The notes below the pieces were generated by a model. It was not told the DNA's origin. It saw only the letters and a program-made list of their open reading frames with translations, and did not search any database. A DNA stretch of 64,000 nucleotides from Streptomyces geranii (GTDB lineage Bacteria; Actinomycetota; Actinomycetes; Streptomycetales; Streptomycetaceae): contig NZ_PJME01000005.1 of NCBI RefSeq assembly GCF_002954775.1, positions 62,001 through 126,000 of the forward strand, in the 5' to 3' direction. A program made the translations under genes and the position numbers. This document shows, piece after piece, positions 15,946 through 24,367 of the stretch (position 1 is the first letter of the stretch; each line of letters begins with the position of its first letter).

Positions 15946-17298
15946 GTGTTGCGTGTCGCCGTCGTGGGTTCGGGTCCGAGCGGGGTCTACACCGCGCAGA
16001 GTCTGGTCCAGCAGGACCCGGAGGTGCTGGTCGACGTCCTGGACCGGCTGCCGGCGCCGTACGGCCTGGTGCGGTACGGGGTGGCGCCGGACCACGAGAA
16101 GATCAAGTCGCTGCAGAACAACCTGCGTACGGTCCTGGAGCACGAGCGGGTGCGCTTCCTGGGCGGGGTCCGGATCGGCCCGGGCCCCGGTGAGCTGCCG
16201 GGCGCGCGGCTCCGCGGGCTGTACCACGCGGTGGTGTACTGCGTGGGCGCGGCCACCGACCGTCACCTCGGCATCCCCGGTGAGGAGCTGCCGGGCAGCT
16301 GGTCGGCGACCGAGTTCGTGGCCTGGTACAGCGCCCATCCGGACGCGGTCGACGACGGTTTCGTCGCCGGGGTGCGCTCGGCGGTGGTCATCGGCGTCGG
16401 GAACGTGGCGGTGGACGTGTCCCGGATGCTGGCACGCGGCCCGGCCGAGCTGAGCCCGACGGACATCCCGCAGGCGGCACTCACGGCTCTGACCGCGAGC
16501 CGGGTGACCGACGTCCACATGGTGGGCCGACGCGGCCCGTCCCAGGCCCGCTTCACCACGAAGGAACTGCGCGAACTGGGCACGCTGCCGGACACCCAGG
16601 TCGTCGTGGACGAGGCCGACTTGACCTTGGACCCGGGCGCCACGGACCCGTCCACCCTCCCGGCCGCCCAGCGCCGCAACGTGGAGGCACTGCGCGCCTG
16701 GGCCACCCTGCCTCCGCCCGCCGCAACCCGCCGCATCCACCTGCACTTCTTCCGCCGCCCGGTCGCACTCCTCGCCACCGGCGGCCACGTGAGTGCCGTC
16801 CGCTTCGAACACACGGTCCCGGACGGCACCGGAGGCGTGACGGGCACAGGCGAGTACGAGGACATCGAGGCCCAGCTGATCCTCCGCTCGGTCGGCTACC
16901 GAGGTGTCCCCCTCGACGGACTCCCCTTCGACTCGGCCCAGGGCACGGTCCCCCACCTCGCGGGCCGAGTCCTGCGCGACGGCACCCCCTCCCCCGGCGA
17001 ATACGTGGCCGGCTGGATAAAGCGCGGCCCGACCGGCGTCATCGGCACCAACCGCCCCTGCGCGAAGGAGACGGCGACCTCGTTGCTGGCGGACGCCGCA
17101 GTACTCGTACAGCGGGAGCGACCCGGGGACCCGCTGACGGTACTGCGAGCGGAGGGGCTCAGCCCGGTCGAGTGGGAGGGCTGGCGATCAATAGAGCGAG
17201 CCGAGGCGGAACTGGGCGCCGCGCTGGGCAGGAGCGTAGTAAAGCTCCCCGACTGGACCTCCCTGATGCTGGCGGCAAGGGCCAGCGCCACCCCCTGA
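15946..17298 (+). CDS. FAD-dependent ferredoxin/adrenodoxin-NADP reductase (FprA-like)
   Basis: The 450-residue flavoprotein matches the glutathione-reductase-like ferredoxin-NADP reductases (mycobacterial FprA, adrenodoxin reductase). The FAD motif VAVVGSGPSGVYTAQSL is at the N-terminus, an NAD(P) motif VVIGVGNVAVDVSRML lies near residue 150, and the closing GWIKRGPTGVIGTNR motif near residue 360 is diagnostic. It would pass electrons from NADPH to ferredoxin, for example to feed P450s. I chose GTG at 15946 (7 nt after GAGGGG); GTG at 15931 in frame is the alternative. The Streptomyces repeat at 17298 starts right at its stop. Confidence 0.92.
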   Translation: MLRVAVVGSGPSGVYTAQSLVQQDPEVLVDVLDRLPAPYGLVRYGVAPDHEKIKSLQNNLRTVLEHERVRFLGGVRIGPGPGELPGARLRGLYHAVVYCVGAATDRHLGIPGEELPGSWSATEFVAWYSAHPDAVDDGFVAGVRSAVVIGVGNVAVDVSRMLARGPAELSPTDIPQAALTALTASRVTDVHMVGRRGPSQARFTTKELRELGTLPDTQVVVDEADLTLDPGATDPSTLPAAQRRNVEALRAWATLPPPAATRRIHLHFFRRPVALLATGGHVSAVRFEHTVPDGTGGVTGTGEYEDIEAQLILRSVGYRGVPLDGLPFDSAQGTVPHLAGRVLRDGTPSPGEYVAGWIKRGPTGVIGTNRPCAKETATSLLADAAVLVQRERPGDPLTVLRAEGLSPVEWEGWRSIERAEAELGAALGRSVVKLPDWTSLMLAARASATP

Positions 17299-17351
17299 GG
17301 GGCGCGGGGCTGCATTCGATTGCGGCTCCGCCGTGGGGCGCGCCCAGCCCC
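17298..17351 (+). repeat. Dispersed Streptomyces-type intergenic repeat, copy 1
   Basis: This 54-nt element begins AGGGGCGCGGGGC and ends GCGCGCCCAGCCCC. It is nearly identical, in the opposite orientation, to 37619-37672. It lies between the reductase stop and the permease gene. Confidence 0.7.
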
Positions 17352-17416
17352 CACCGGGCCCGGACCGGACACACACCAGCAACCACCAGGAAATCAACAA
17401 ACCGTTCAATCCCTCC

Positions 17417-18829
17417 ATGACCCCACACCCCCACCCCGTGGACGAAGTCCCACCCGCAAGCCAACTCACCGCCTTCGGCCTGCAGCACGTCCTCGCGATG
17501 TACGCCGGCGCGGTAGCCGTCCCCCTCATAGTCGGCGGAGCCCTGAAGCTCTCCCCCGCCGATCTCGCCTACCTCATCACCGCCGACCTCCTCGTCTGCG
17601 GCATCGCCACCCTCATCCAGTGCGTGGGCTTCTGGCGCTTCGGCGTCCGTCTCCCGATCATGCAGGGCTGCACCTTCGCCGCCGTGTCGCCGATGGTCCT
17701 CATCGGTACGACGGGCGGCGGCCTCCCCGCGATCTACGGTTCGGTGATCGTCGCGGGGCTGGCGATCGTGCTGCTGGCGCCCGTCTTCGGGCGGCTCCTT
17801 CGCTTCTTCCCGCCCCTCGTGACCGGCACGGTGATCCTGGTCATCGGCCTCTCCCTCCTCCCGGTGGCGGGCAACTGGGCGGCCGGCGGCGTGGGTTCGG
17901 CGGAGTTCGGCGAGCCGAAGAACCTGGCGCTGGCCGCGTTCGTACTGGCCGTGGTGCTCGGTGTGCAGCGGTTCGCGCCGGTGTTCCTGAGCCGGATCGC
18001 GGTGCTGATCGGCATCGTGGTGGGGCTGGCCGTGGCCGTGCCGTTCGGGTTCACGGACTTCGACGGGGTCGGGGACGCCGACTGGCTCGGCATCAGCACG
18101 CCGTTCCACTTCGGGGCGCCCACCTTCGAGGCGTCGGCGATCATCTCCATGCTGGTGGTGGCGCTGGTGACGATGACCGAGACGACCGGTGACCTGATCG
18201 CGGTCGGCGAGCTGACCGGCCGGAAGGTCGAGCCGCGCTCCCTCGCCGACGGACTGCGCGCCGACGGTCTCTCGACCGTCCTCGGCGGCGTCTTCAACAC
18301 GTTCCCTTACACGGCGTACGCCCAGAACGTGGGCCTCGTCGGGATGACCCGGGTGCGCAGCCGCTGGGTCGTGGCGACCGCCGGCGGCATCCTCGTACTG
18401 CTCGGTCTGCTGCCCAAGCTGGGCGCGGTGGTCGCGGCCATACCGGCGCCGGTGCTGGGCGGCGCGGGTCTGGTGATGTTCGGGACGGTCGCCGCGAGCG
18501 GGCTGCGCACGCTGGCCGGGGTCGACTTCAAGGACAACCACAACCTCACGGTCGTGGCGGTGTCGGTGGCCGTGGGCATGCTGCCGGTCGGTGTGCCGAC
18601 GGTGTACGCGAAGTTCCCGGACTGGTTCCAGACGGTGATGAACAGCGGCATCAGCGCGGGCTGCCTGACGGCGATCGCCCTGAACATGCTCTTCAACCAC
18701 CTTGCGGGGAAAGGTGGTTCAGCCGACGTCAGCGGTGGTTCAGCGGACGGCGACGCTGCCGAGGCGGACGGCCTGAGCGGCGGCAGCGGCCAGGACGCTG
18801 TCGAGCAGTCCAGGGAAGAGGCCGTCTAG
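17417..18829 (+). CDS. NCS2 family nucleobase:cation symporter (xanthine/uracil permease type)
   Basis: The 470-residue membrane protein has about 12-14 hydrophobic segments. NCS2 signatures are present: the QHVLAMYAGAVAVPLIVG start, FTAYAQN-type NTFPYTAYAQNVGLVGMTRV, and TETTGDLIAVGELTG in the TM8 region. It should import xanthine, uric acid or uracil with protons. The C-terminus is unusual: the last 30 residues, including a GGSADVS/GGSADGD seven-residue duplication, are read antisense through the 3' end of the convergent ArsR gene. The ATG at 17417 lacks a clear ribosome binding site, so the start is tentative. Confidence 0.92.
   Translation: MTPHPHPVDEVPPASQLTAFGLQHVLAMYAGAVAVPLIVGGALKLSPADLAYLITADLLVCGIATLIQCVGFWRFGVRLPIMQGCTFAAVSPMVLIGTTGGGLPAIYGSVIVAGLAIVLLAPVFGRLLRFFPPLVTGTVILVIGLSLLPVAGNWAAGGVGSAEFGEPKNLALAAFVLAVVLGVQRFAPVFLSRIAVLIGIVVGLAVAVPFGFTDFDGVGDADWLGISTPFHFGAPTFEASAIISMLVVALVTMTETTGDLIAVGELTGRKVEPRSLADGLRADGLSTVLGGVFNTFPYTAYAQNVGLVGMTRVRSRWVVATAGGILVLLGLLPKLGAVVAAIPAPVLGGAGLVMFGTVAASGLRTLAGVDFKDNHNLTVVAVSVAVGMLPVGVPTVYAKFPDWFQTVMNSGISAGCLTAIALNMLFNHLAGKGGSADVSGGSADGDAAEADGLSGGSGQDAVEQSREEAV
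18713..18754. repeat. 21-nt tandem duplication at ArsR stop / permease C-terminus
   Basis: Two adjacent 21-nt units begin GGTGGTTCAGC (18713 and 18734). In the permease frame they add seven residues each; on the other strand the second unit carries the ArsR stop codon. The duplication may have removed the original permease stop. Confidence 0.65.
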
Positions 18830-19114
18830 GTCGTCCCGGCGCAGGCCGTTCATCTTGGCCGTGCCCCGGTAGACCTGCCGGATCACCCCGCTCTCGCGCA
18901 GCACCCGGAAGTGGTGCGTGGTGGTGGACTTGGTGACCGGCAGATCGAAGTGCGAACAGGACAACTCGTCGCTCACGGCGGCGAGTTCTCGCACGACCTG
19001 GAGCCGCATCGGGTCGGAGAGCGCGTGCAGCACGGCCTCCAGCCGGATCTCCCCACGCACCGGGTGCGGCAGGTCACGGCTGCTGGGCGCGGGGGCGGGG
19101 GCTGCGGTGGTCAC
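18740..19114 (-). CDS. ArsR/HTH_20-type winged-helix transcriptional regulator
   Basis: The 124-residue protein has a winged helix: ALSDPMRLQVVRELAAVS, then DLPVTKSTTTHHFRVLRESGVIRQVYRGTAKMNGLRR. Its single SCSH cysteine and histidine do not form the usual ELCVCDL arsenic site, so an organic or redox signal is more likely than metal. It is divergent from the Old Yellow Enzyme gene, and the 146-nt gap holds two perfect palindromes, one in each promoter. It probably represses both. Its last 90 nt overlap the convergent permease gene. Confidence 0.92.
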   Translation of the reverse strand: MTTAAPAPAPSSRDLPHPVRGEIRLEAVLHALSDPMRLQVVRELAAVSDELSCSHFDLPVTKSTTTHHFRVLRESGVIRQVYRGTAKMNGLRRDDLDGLFPGLLDSVLAAAAAQAVRLGSVAVR

Positions 19115-19144
19115 GGCGGCTCCACTTCGTCGGGAATCCCATTG

Positions 19145-19160
19145 TACGAGAAGTCTCGTA
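19145..19160. promoter_or_regulatory. Palindromic operator 1 in the ArsR promoter
   Basis: TACGAGA and TCTCGTA flank AG. The palindrome lies between a TACAAT -10 (minus strand, 19141-19146) and its upstream -35 region, so binding would block arsR-type gene transcription. Confidence 0.65.
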
Positions 19161-19162
19161 GT

Positions 19163-19197
19163 TTGACATCCGCCGTACTACGATGCCTATCGTAGTA
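19163..19197 (+). promoter_or_regulatory. Promoter and palindromic operator 2 for the Old Yellow Enzyme gene
   Basis: TTGACA (19163-19168) is followed after about 17-19 nt by a weak CCTATC/TATCGT -10. A palindrome with 9-bp arms TACTACGAT and ATCGTAGTA and a 4-nt centre (19176-19197) covers that -10. The TACGA/TCGTA core is shared with operator 1, which supports one regulator for both. Confidence 0.6.
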
Positions 19198-19260
19198 GTC
19201 GTCCAGTGACCCCGTTGACGAACGCCCCCGTGGCGACCGACGAGACGATTGGAGTCCGCC

Positions 19261-20343
19261 GTGAGCGCGCTCTTCGAGCCCTACCGCCTCCGCGACCTGA
19301 CCATCCCCAACCGCGTGTGGATGCCCCCGATGTGCCAGTACTCGGCGGCGCCCGAGGGCCCGGAGACCGGTGCACCGAACGACTGGCACTTCGCGCACTA
19401 CGCGGCCCGCGCCGTCGGCGGCACCGGCCTGATCGTCGTCGAGGCCAGCGCCGTCAGCCCGGAGGGCCGGATCACCCCGTACGACCTGGGCATCTGGAAC
19501 GACACCCAGGTCGAGGCGTTCCGCCGGATCAACCGCTTCCTGGTCTCCCAGGGCACCGTGCCCGGCATCCAGCTCGCCCACGCGGGCCGCAAGGCGTCCA
19601 CCGGACTGCCCTGGAAGGGCGGTGCGCCGCTCGGCCGGGACGACGTGCACGCCTGGCAGCCGCTCGGCGCGAGCCCGGTGCCGTTCGACGAGAACCACCC
19701 GGTGCCGACCGAGCTGACGGTCGATCAGATCCAGGACATCGTCGGGCAGTTCGCGGACGCGGCCCGGCGCGCGCTCGACGCGGGCTTCGAGGTCGTCGAG
19801 ATCCACGGCGCGCACGGCTACCTGATCAACGGTTTCCTCTCCCCGCACTCCAACCGCCGCACCGACGCCTACGGCGGCTCGTACGAGAACCGGGTGCGCT
19901 TCGCGCTCGAAGTCGTGGACGCCGTACGAGAGGTGTGGCCGGACGACAAGCCGCTGTTCTTCCGGATCTCGGCGACCGAGTGGCTGGAGGAGGGCGGCTG
20001 GAGCGCCGACGACACCGTCCGGTTCGCCGCCGAACTGCACGCGCACGGCGTCGATCTCCTCGACGTCTCGACCGGCGGCAACGCGTCCGGCGTACGCATC
20101 CCGACCGGCCCTGGCTACCAAGTCCCGTTCGCCGCACGGGTGAAGGCCGAGACCTCACTGCCCGTCGCCGCCGTCGGGATGATCACCGACGCCGAGCAGG
20201 CCGAGAAGATCCTGGCCAACGGCGAGGCCGACGCGGTGCTGCTCGGCCGGGAGTTGCTGCGCAACCCGTCGTGGGCCCGGCACGCGGCACGGGAGTTGGG
20301 CGGCGAGGTGCATGTGCCGGACCAGTACCACCGGTCCGTCTGA
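19261..20343 (+). CDS. NADH:flavin oxidoreductase, Old Yellow Enzyme family (YqjM class)
   Basis: This is a 360-residue FMN TIM-barrel ene-reductase. The thermophilic-like/YqjM class is indicated by MPPMCQYSA (the redox-tuning Cys), HFAHYAARAVGGTGLIV, QLAHAGRKAS, and the block EIHGAHGYLINGFLSPHSN with RTDAYGGSYENR. It would reduce activated alkenes or quinones with NAD(P)H. GTG at 19261 lies 6 nt after GGAG; a TTG 12 nt earlier is less likely. It is divergent from, and probably repressed by, the ArsR-type protein, so an electrophile or redox stress may induce it. Confidence 0.93.
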   Translation: MSALFEPYRLRDLTIPNRVWMPPMCQYSAAPEGPETGAPNDWHFAHYAARAVGGTGLIVVEASAVSPEGRITPYDLGIWNDTQVEAFRRINRFLVSQGTVPGIQLAHAGRKASTGLPWKGGAPLGRDDVHAWQPLGASPVPFDENHPVPTELTVDQIQDIVGQFADAARRALDAGFEVVEIHGAHGYLINGFLSPHSNRRTDAYGGSYENRVRFALEVVDAVREVWPDDKPLFFRISATEWLEEGGWSADDTVRFAAELHAHGVDLLDVSTGGNASGVRIPTGPGYQVPFAARVKAETSLPVAAVGMITDAEQAEKILANGEADAVLLGRELLRNPSWARHAARELGGEVHVPDQYHRSV

Positions 20344-20360
20344 TCCCCGCAGAGTCCCTA

Positions 20361-20414
20361 TCCCGTAAGTCCCCTGCTTGCCCAGATTCCCGTAAGCCCC
20401 TTGCCTGCTCAGAG
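20361..20414. repeat. 27-nt imperfect tandem repeat between convergent genes
   Basis: Units start at 20361 and 20388 with TCCCGTAAG, continue CCCC-TGC-TTGCC, and end CAGA. The second unit runs into the stop codon of the phosphatase gene at 20409. Confidence 0.6.
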
Positions 20415-22799
20415 AGTTGGCGGCAGCGCCTGTTCCGCCCAGATGGTCTTGCCCGTGCCCGTCGTCCGGGTGCCCCAGCGATCGGTGAGCTGGGCGACCA
20501 GGAGGAGGCCGCGTCCGCCCTCGTCGTAGATGCGGGCCCGGCGCAGGTGCGGTGAGGTGCTGCTGGCGTCGGAGACCTCGCAGATGAGGGTGCGGTCGCG
20601 GATCAGGCGGAGCTGGATGGGCTCGCCGCCGTACCGGATGGCGTTGGTGACCAGCTCGCTGACCACCAGCTCCGTGACGAACGCGGCCTCGTCGATGCCC
20701 CAGCGGGTCAGCTGGTCGGTGACGTGCTTACGGGCGGTGGCGACCACGGCCGGGTCGGCGGGCAGGTCCCAGACCGCGACCTGTTCGGCGTCCAGGGCGC
20801 GGGTGCGGGCGACCAGCAGGGCGACGTCGTCTCCCGGGGTCTCCGGGAGCAGGGAGCCGATCACCGTGTCGCAGACCTCCTCCAGACTGCCGGCCGGAGC
20901 CGCAAGTGCCGTACACAGAGCGGCCGTTCCGGTGTCCAGGTCGCGGTCGCGGGCCTCGACCAGACCGTCCGTGTAGAGCGCGAGCACGGCACCCTCGGGC
21001 AGCTCCAGCTCGGTCGCCTCGAACGGCAGTCCGCCGACGCCGAGCATGGGGCCCGCGCTCACCTCGGCCACGTCGACCCGTCCGTCGGGGTACAGGACGA
21101 CCGGCGGCGGATGTCCGGCGGAGGCGAGCGCGCAGCGCCGGGACACCGGGTCGTAGACCGCGTAGAGGCAGGTCGCGCCGATCTCGCCGGCCTCCCCGCT
21201 CTCGTCGGTGCCGAGGTGGCCGACCAGGTCGTCGAGGTGGGTGAGCAGCTCGTCGGGCGGCAGATCGACGTCCGCCAGCGTCCAGACGGCCGTACGGAGT
21301 CTACCCATGGTCACCGAGGCGTGCAGGCCGTGGCCGACGACGTCCCCGACGACCAGCGCCACCCGGGTCCCGGACAACGGGATCACGTCGAACCAGTCGC
21401 CGCCGACGCCCGCCTGGGACAGCGCGGGCAGATAGCGGGAGGCGAACTCGACGGCCGCCTGACCGGCCAGGGTCTGGGGCAGGAGGCTGCGCTGGAGGGC
21501 GAGGGCGGTGGTGCGTTCGCGGGTGTAGCGGCGGGCGTTGTCCACGCACACGGCCGCGCGGCTGGCCAGTTCACGGGCCAGCGAGACATCGTCCTCGTCG
21601 AAGACGTCCGGCTTCTCGGGGGTCAGCAGGCGTACGAAGACGGCCACGCCGAGCGTCGTACCGCGCGCGGTCAGCGGTACGGCCATCAGCGCGAGGTCGT
21701 AGGGGTCCGTGCCGGCGCCGGTGCGCAGTTTCGCGGCGCGGGCCGTGTGGCGGCCGAACCAGCGGTCGAGGTCCCGGTCGCCGGTGCGGGCGAGGACGGG
21801 CTCGCCGGTGGCGAGGGCGCGGGCGGGCGGTGAGTAGGGCGGGTAGACGTCCGCCGCGCCGAGGCCGATCGCGGCCTCGGGCACCCCGGCCGTGAGCGAG
21901 TGGTGGGCGACCCGGCGCAGCTCGACCTCGGTGTCCACCGGCCCGATCGCCGGTTCGTCGCCTTCGATCACCGAGTCCAGCAGGTCCACGCTGGCGAAGT
22001 CGGCGAGCCTGGGCACGACCAGTTCGGCGAGTTCGCGGGCGGTCTGGGCGACGTCGAGCCGGGTGCCGATGCCCGCGGCTGCCTCGTTGAGCATGGCCAG
22101 CCGCTGCCGCGCCCAGTGCTGCTCGCTGCTGTCGAACCCGGCGAGCGCGACGCCGAGCAGTTCGCCTGCCGGGTCGCGCAGCGGCCACATCTCGAAGTTC
22201 CAGGCGTGCATGCGCCTGCCCGAGGGCGACCGCGTCCAGCTCTCGTAGTGCACCGGGCGTCCGGTCTCCGCGACGATCTCCAGATGGCGCAGAAAGCCCC
22301 GGCTGTGCTCGGCGTCCTCGACGGTGTCGGGAAAGTACCGGTGCAGGAACGCGGCCTCGGGCTGCCCCATGACAGCGCAGGCCACGTCGTTCATCCGCAG
22401 GTACCGCTGCCCGGTGTCGAACACGGACATCGACACGGAGGCCTGCCGGAACGCCAGCTCGCCCAGCTCCCGCCCGGCCTCTCCGGGGGACGCGGTGACG
22501 ACGTACGCCCGCCGCTCCCCGCGTACCGGACACACCCGCAGCGCCAGCTCCAGCCGCCGCCCGTCCCGATGCCGTACGGCCACGACGGCGGCGCCCGACC
22601 CGCACAACTCCCGCCAGGCCGCACCCGGGTCGCCGATCACCAGGTCAGCTGCCGGACGGCCGGTGGCCTCGCCGTCGGGGTAGCCGGTGAGCAGTCGCGC
22701 CCCCTCGCTCCAGCCCGTGAGGGTGCCGCACGCGTCGACCACCGCCAGGGCGTCACCGGACGGGACCACCCGCTCTGCCTCGCGCGGCCCATTCACCAT
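20409..22799 (-). CDS. SpoIIE-family PP2C phosphatase with PAS, GAF and HATPase domains
   Basis: The 796-residue cytoplasmic sensor has two PAS-like segments (about 15-95 and 120-240), a GAF domain (about 250-440), and a SpoIIE/PP2C domain (about 455-660). The PP2C domain shows VGGDWFDVIPL, VVGDVVGHG and LYTDGLVEARD metal-binding aspartates. It ends in a GHKL ATPase of the anti-sigma type (about 680-796) with ELVTNAIRYG and GRGLLLVAQLTDRWG. Such proteins act in partner-switching control of sigma factors, with both kinase and phosphatase ends. I chose the ATG at 22799 (GGGA upstream); an in-frame TTG at 22835 is possible. It follows the SGNH gene closely on the same strand. Confidence 0.92.
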   Translation of the reverse strand: MVNGPREAERVVPSGDALAVVDACGTLTGWSEGARLLTGYPDGEATGRPAADLVIGDPGAAWRELCGSGAAVVAVRHRDGRRLELALRVCPVRGERRAYVVTASPGEAGRELGELAFRQASVSMSVFDTGQRYLRMNDVACAVMGQPEAAFLHRYFPDTVEDAEHSRGFLRHLEIVAETGRPVHYESWTRSPSGRRMHAWNFEMWPLRDPAGELLGVALAGFDSSEQHWARQRLAMLNEAAAGIGTRLDVAQTARELAELVVPRLADFASVDLLDSVIEGDEPAIGPVDTEVELRRVAHHSLTAGVPEAAIGLGAADVYPPYSPPARALATGEPVLARTGDRDLDRWFGRHTARAAKLRTGAGTDPYDLALMAVPLTARGTTLGVAVFVRLLTPEKPDVFDEDDVSLARELASRAAVCVDNARRYTRERTTALALQRSLLPQTLAGQAAVEFASRYLPALSQAGVGGDWFDVIPLSGTRVALVVGDVVGHGLHASVTMGRLRTAVWTLADVDLPPDELLTHLDDLVGHLGTDESGEAGEIGATCLYAVYDPVSRRCALASAGHPPPVVLYPDGRVDVAEVSAGPMLGVGGLPFEATELELPEGAVLALYTDGLVEARDRDLDTGTAALCTALAAPAGSLEEVCDTVIGSLLPETPGDDVALLVARTRALDAEQVAVWDLPADPAVVATARKHVTDQLTRWGIDEAAFVTELVVSELVTNAIRYGGEPIQLRLIRDRTLICEVSDASSTSPHLRRARIYDEGGRGLLLVAQLTDRWGTRTTGTGKTIWAEQALPPTL

Positions 22800-22851
22800 A
22801 TGTCCCAGAATGGGGGCATCGGCGACCGGCAACAACCCGGGTCGGCGGCGG

Positions 22852-24213
22852 TCAGTACTTCCTGAAGAGGTGCGCCGGGACGGTCGCGGCCAGAATCCGG
22901 TACCCCTCGGGGTTCAGATGCAGCCAGTCCCCGTCGTGGAGGTCGGCGCGCAGCCGCCGGGGCTCGGCCGGATCGCGGACGGCCCGGTCGAAGTCGAGGA
23001 CGGCGTCGAAGGCTCCCCCGGTGCGGATCCAGTCGTTGACCGCCCGCCGGGTCGTCTCGCGCAGGCCGCCCGCATCGTCGTACGGCGTGCTGCCGCCGAA
23101 GGGGGTCAGGGTGGCGCCGTAGACGCGGATTCCCTTGGCGTGCGCGCGGACGGCGATCTGCCGGTAGGCGGCGATCAGGTCGTCGGTGACGCGCTGCTGG
23201 GCGGCCGGGGTGGCCTCGGCGGTGCCGATGTCGTTGACGCCCTCGAAGACGATCAGCCAGGAGACCCCGCTCTTCGCCAGGACGTCCCGGTCGAGCCGGG
23301 CGAGGGCGTTGGGCCCGAGGCCGTCGTTGAGGATCCGGTTGCCGCCGGCGGCCTGGTTGAGTACGGCGATCCGGTCGCCGCCCGGCAGCCCCCTGAGCCG
23401 GTCCAGGAACTGGTCGGGCCAGCGGTTGTTCCCGTTGGTCGTGGAGCCCCGGCCGTCGGACAGCGAGTCGCCCAGCACGGCGACGGCCCGGGTGTCCGGC
23501 CGGGAGAGCGTCTCGACGTCGCTGAGCAGGTACCAGTGGTTGACCGGGGTGGCCCCCGGCAGTTCCTCCTCGGCCGTCCCGTCGCCGTTCCGCAGATACG
23601 AGGTGGTGCGCGAGCCCGGGTGCGAGGTGAGCGCGAGCGAGGTCTGGCCGTTCGCGAGATACGTCGTCACTGTCAGGTTGGTCGCGGGGCGCAGCGCGAA
23701 GTCCAGCGCGTCGGAGACGACCTGGGCACCGGCGGGGACGGTGGTGGACCGGCGGCCGGCGAACGTCACCTCGCGCAGGGTGCCGGGTTCGACGGCGCTG
23801 ACCCCTGCCTGGCCGTTCAGCGGGAGGGCGACCGTCACGGCGGTCAGTGGCAGCGGGGTGGTGCCGAAGGCGTTGGAGAAGCGCAGGCGGAGGCGTTCGC
23901 CGCCGGTGGAGACGCGCACGGTCTGACGCAGGGTGGTGTCGACGAGGGTGGCGCGCTCGCCGGTGAAGGGGGCGGGCGGCAGGTTGCCGGGCTCGGTGAG
24001 CTGCGGCATCGACGTCCAGGTGTTGACCCACTTCGGGGCGGACCGGCCCGGCTCCGCGACCGCCGGCTGCGGGCTCCTGACCAGGGCGATCACCGCGGAG
24101 GACGCCACTGCGACGGCCAGCACGAACACCAGAGTGGCGAGCAGATAGGCGAGCGGCGCCTTTCCGGACGCGCGCGGGGGCCGGGGCGACTGCGTGAGGC
24201 GGGGCGACTTCAC
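22852..24213 (-). CDS. SGNH/GDSL hydrolase, secreted or membrane-anchored
   Basis: The 453-residue protein has one N-terminal hydrophobic helix (about 21-46) that could be a signal or an anchor. A beta-sandwich-like region follows, and then an SGNH catalytic domain: block I GDSLSDGRGS, block II glycine in GGNRIL, block III GVNDIG, and block V DWLHLNPEGY with the catalytic Asp and His. It should be an extracytoplasmic esterase or lipase; family relatives act on carbohydrate esters. Three near-identical CTGGACGTCGTCGGA repeats lie just upstream, suggesting specific regulation. Confidence 0.92.
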   Translation of the reverse strand: MKSPRLTQSPRPPRASGKAPLAYLLATLVFVLAVAVASSAVIALVRSPQPAVAEPGRSAPKWVNTWTSMPQLTEPGNLPPAPFTGERATLVDTTLRQTVRVSTGGERLRLRFSNAFGTTPLPLTAVTVALPLNGQAGVSAVEPGTLREVTFAGRRSTTVPAGAQVVSDALDFALRPATNLTVTTYLANGQTSLALTSHPGSRTTSYLRNGDGTAEEELPGATPVNHWYLLSDVETLSRPDTRAVAVLGDSLSDGRGSTTNGNNRWPDQFLDRLRGLPGGDRIAVLNQAAGGNRILNDGLGPNALARLDRDVLAKSGVSWLIVFEGVNDIGTAEATPAAQQRVTDDLIAAYRQIAVRAHAKGIRVYGATLTPFGGSTPYDDAGGLRETTRRAVNDWIRTGGAFDAVLDFDRAVRDPAEPRRLRADLHDGDWLHLNPEGYRILAATVPAHLFRKY

Positions 24214-24234
24214 GGGCCGGGTGCCTTCCTCTGT

Positions 24235-24313
24235 CTGGACGTCGTCGGATCTCTTCGACTGTTGTCTGGACGTCGTCGGACCTCTTCAACCGACTGGACG
24301 TCGTCGGATCTCA
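24235..24313. repeat. Three direct repeats upstream of the SGNH hydrolase gene
   Basis: CTGGACGTCGTCGGAYCTC occurs at 24235, 24266 and 24294, spaced 31 and 28 nt (about three helical turns). The block lies between the SGNH start at 24213 and the esterase stop at 24368. The regular spacing on one DNA face suggests protein binding sites. Confidence 0.6.
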
Positions 24314-24367
24314 GTGGTGCGCGGCGACCGGGTGCGCGCTCGTGGCACGCACCCGGCGGCGCGGGGC

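Noticed and set aside
22800..22835. Upstream TTG start for the SpoIIE-HATPase protein
   Set aside because: Lacks a clear ribosome binding site; the ATG at 22799 has GGGA upstream. Kept only as an alternative.
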